Origin: Eubacterium sp.
Lineage (GTDB): Bacteria > Bacillota > Clostridia > Lachnospirales > Lachnospiraceae
Assembly (NCBI GenBank): GCA_003520145.1
Contig: DOVJ01000045.1
Span: 1 to 6,692, forward strand
Direction of reading: 5' to 3'
Length of the DNA stretch: 6,692 bases
Shown: positions 5,951-6,692 of the stretch, piece after piece
Layout: every line of letters starts with the position of its first letter
How positions within the stretch are numbered: position 1 is the stretch's first letter
The notes under the pieces: generated by a model
What the model was told of the DNA's origin: nothing
Database searches by the model: none
The model's input: the letters and a program-made list of their open reading frames with translations, nothing else
Program-made: the position numbers and the translations under genes

Positions 5951-6692
5951 ATGGAATTCAGGTTACATTCCGATTATGAACCTATGGGCGATCAGCCTGC
6001 GGCTATAGATGAGCTTGTTGCGGGATTTAAGGCTGGTAATCAGTTTGAGACTCTTCTTGGAGTCACCGGGTCCGGCAAAACATTTACCATGGCCAACATC
6101 ATAGAAAAACTCAATAAGCCGACTTTGATCATAAGTCACAACAAAACTCTTGCGGGGCAGCTCTATAGCGAGATGAAGGAATTCTTTCCGGAAAATGCTG
6201 TGGAGTACTTTGTCTCTTATTATGATTATTATCAGCCTGAGGCTTACGTTCCTTCTACGGATACCTATATCGAGAAGGATTCGTCAATCAATGATGAGAT
6301 AGATAAGCTAAGACACTCTGCAACAGCGGCTCTTTCAGAGCGTTCTGACGTTATCATAGTCGCGAGTGTTTCGTGCATATATGGACTTGGTGCGCCGATA
6401 GACTATAAGAAGATGGTATTGTCTTTGCGACCTGGGATGGTTAAGGATCGTGATGAAGTGATAAAGAAGCTCATAGAGATTCAGTATGAGCGCAATGATA
6501 TGGATTTTCACAGAGGAACTTTCAGAGTGAGGGGGGATACGATTGACGTATTTCCTGCAGATCAGGATGTGTACTGTGTGAGGATCGAGTTCTTTGGAGA
6601 TGAGATAGATCGCTTGTGTGAGATGGATGCGCTTACCGGAGAGGTTAAGAGTACGCTTGAGCATGTTGCAATATTTCCTGCATCTCACTATG
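5951..6692 (+). CDS. uvrB: Excinuclease ABC subunit UvrB (5' part only)
   Basis: The frame stays open to the window edge, giving 247 residues of a protein normally about 660 long. UvrB is the DNA-damage verification helicase of nucleotide excision repair; it is loaded by UvrA and then recruits UvrC. Visible elements are the N-terminal FRLHSDYEPMGDQPAAI, Walker A GVTGSGKT at 37-44, helicase motif Ia SHNKTLAGQL at 62-71 (Gly at 69 where the family usually has Ala), the DNA-clamping beta-hairpin region YYDYYQPEAYVPSTDTYIEK at 90-109, VASVSCIYGLG at 137-147, and the start of the UvrA-interacting domain 2 with FRVRGDTIDVFPA and IEFFGDEIDR. The DEAD-like motif and the C-terminal UvrC-binding coiled coil are beyond the window. 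The gap before it has no convincing promoter and no LexA-type box, so it may be read through from the division operon. Confidence 0.97.
   Translation, partial: MEFRLHSDYEPMGDQPAAIDELVAGFKAGNQFETLLGVTGSGKTFTMANIIEKLNKPTLIISHNKTLAGQLYSEMKEFFPENAVEYFVSYYDYYQPEAYVPSTDTYIEKDSSINDEIDKLRHSATAALSERSDVIIVASVSCIYGLGAPIDYKKMVLSLRPGMVKDRDEVIKKLIEIQYERNDMDFHRGTFRVRGDTIDVFPADQDVYCVRIEFFGDEIDRLCEMDALTGEVKSTLEHVAIFPASHY

Noticed and set aside
6335..6688. Minus-strand open frame of 117 codons at the window end
   Set aside because: Fully antisense to uvrB coding sequence with clear family motifs; no independent support.

Overview
The window reads as a chromosomal segment from a low-to-moderate G+C, Gram-positive-type Clostridia bacterium. 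A Lachnospiraceae member of the Butyrivibrio/Roseburia kind is the best guess. The reasons are the gene order (ftsE, ftsX, coiled-coil M23 peptidase, S41 protease, uvrB), heavy use of AGA and ATA codons, GGAGG-type ribosome binding sites, and an MsmX/UgpC-type sugar ABC ATPase next door. The taxon is inferred from style and synteny, not from a marker gene. All genes are on the + strand.

Region 1 (1-547): the 3' end of an MsmX/UgpC-like ABC transporter ATPase, closed by a strong rho-independent terminator. Region 2 (548-619): a short intergenic stretch with a near-consensus sigma-A promoter (TTGACT, 17 bp, TATAAT) and a strong ribosome binding site. Region 3 (620-5887): a tight run of five genes. 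These are a PucR/CdaR-family helix-turn-helix regulator, ftsE, ftsX, a secreted coiled-coil/LytM (M23) peptidase of the EnvC/PcsB type, and a membrane-anchored S41 C-terminal processing peptidase (CtpA/CtpB type). Gaps are 3, -11, 10 and 13 bp, which suggests one transcript from the promoter at 559-587. Region 4 (5888-5950): a 63-bp gap with a strong hairpin but no U-tract. Region 5 (5951-end): the first 247 codons of uvrB, cut off by the window edge.

Functionally, FtsE (cytoplasmic ATPase) and FtsX (membrane subunit) should form the transmembrane switch that controls peptidoglycan cleavage. The M23 protein encoded next is the expected extracellular partner. It keeps every residue of the LytM active site, so it is probably itself a hydrolase, unlike E. 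coli EnvC, which only activates amidases. The S41 protease faces the same compartment and could turn over the hydrolase or another envelope protein. The regulator at the head of the operon is the least expected member and may tie this wall-cleavage module to a metabolic signal. I found no mobile element, CRISPR array, tRNA, rRNA or riboswitch. The window is mostly well-understood housekeeping DNA; its interest lies in the operon composition and the two hairpins.
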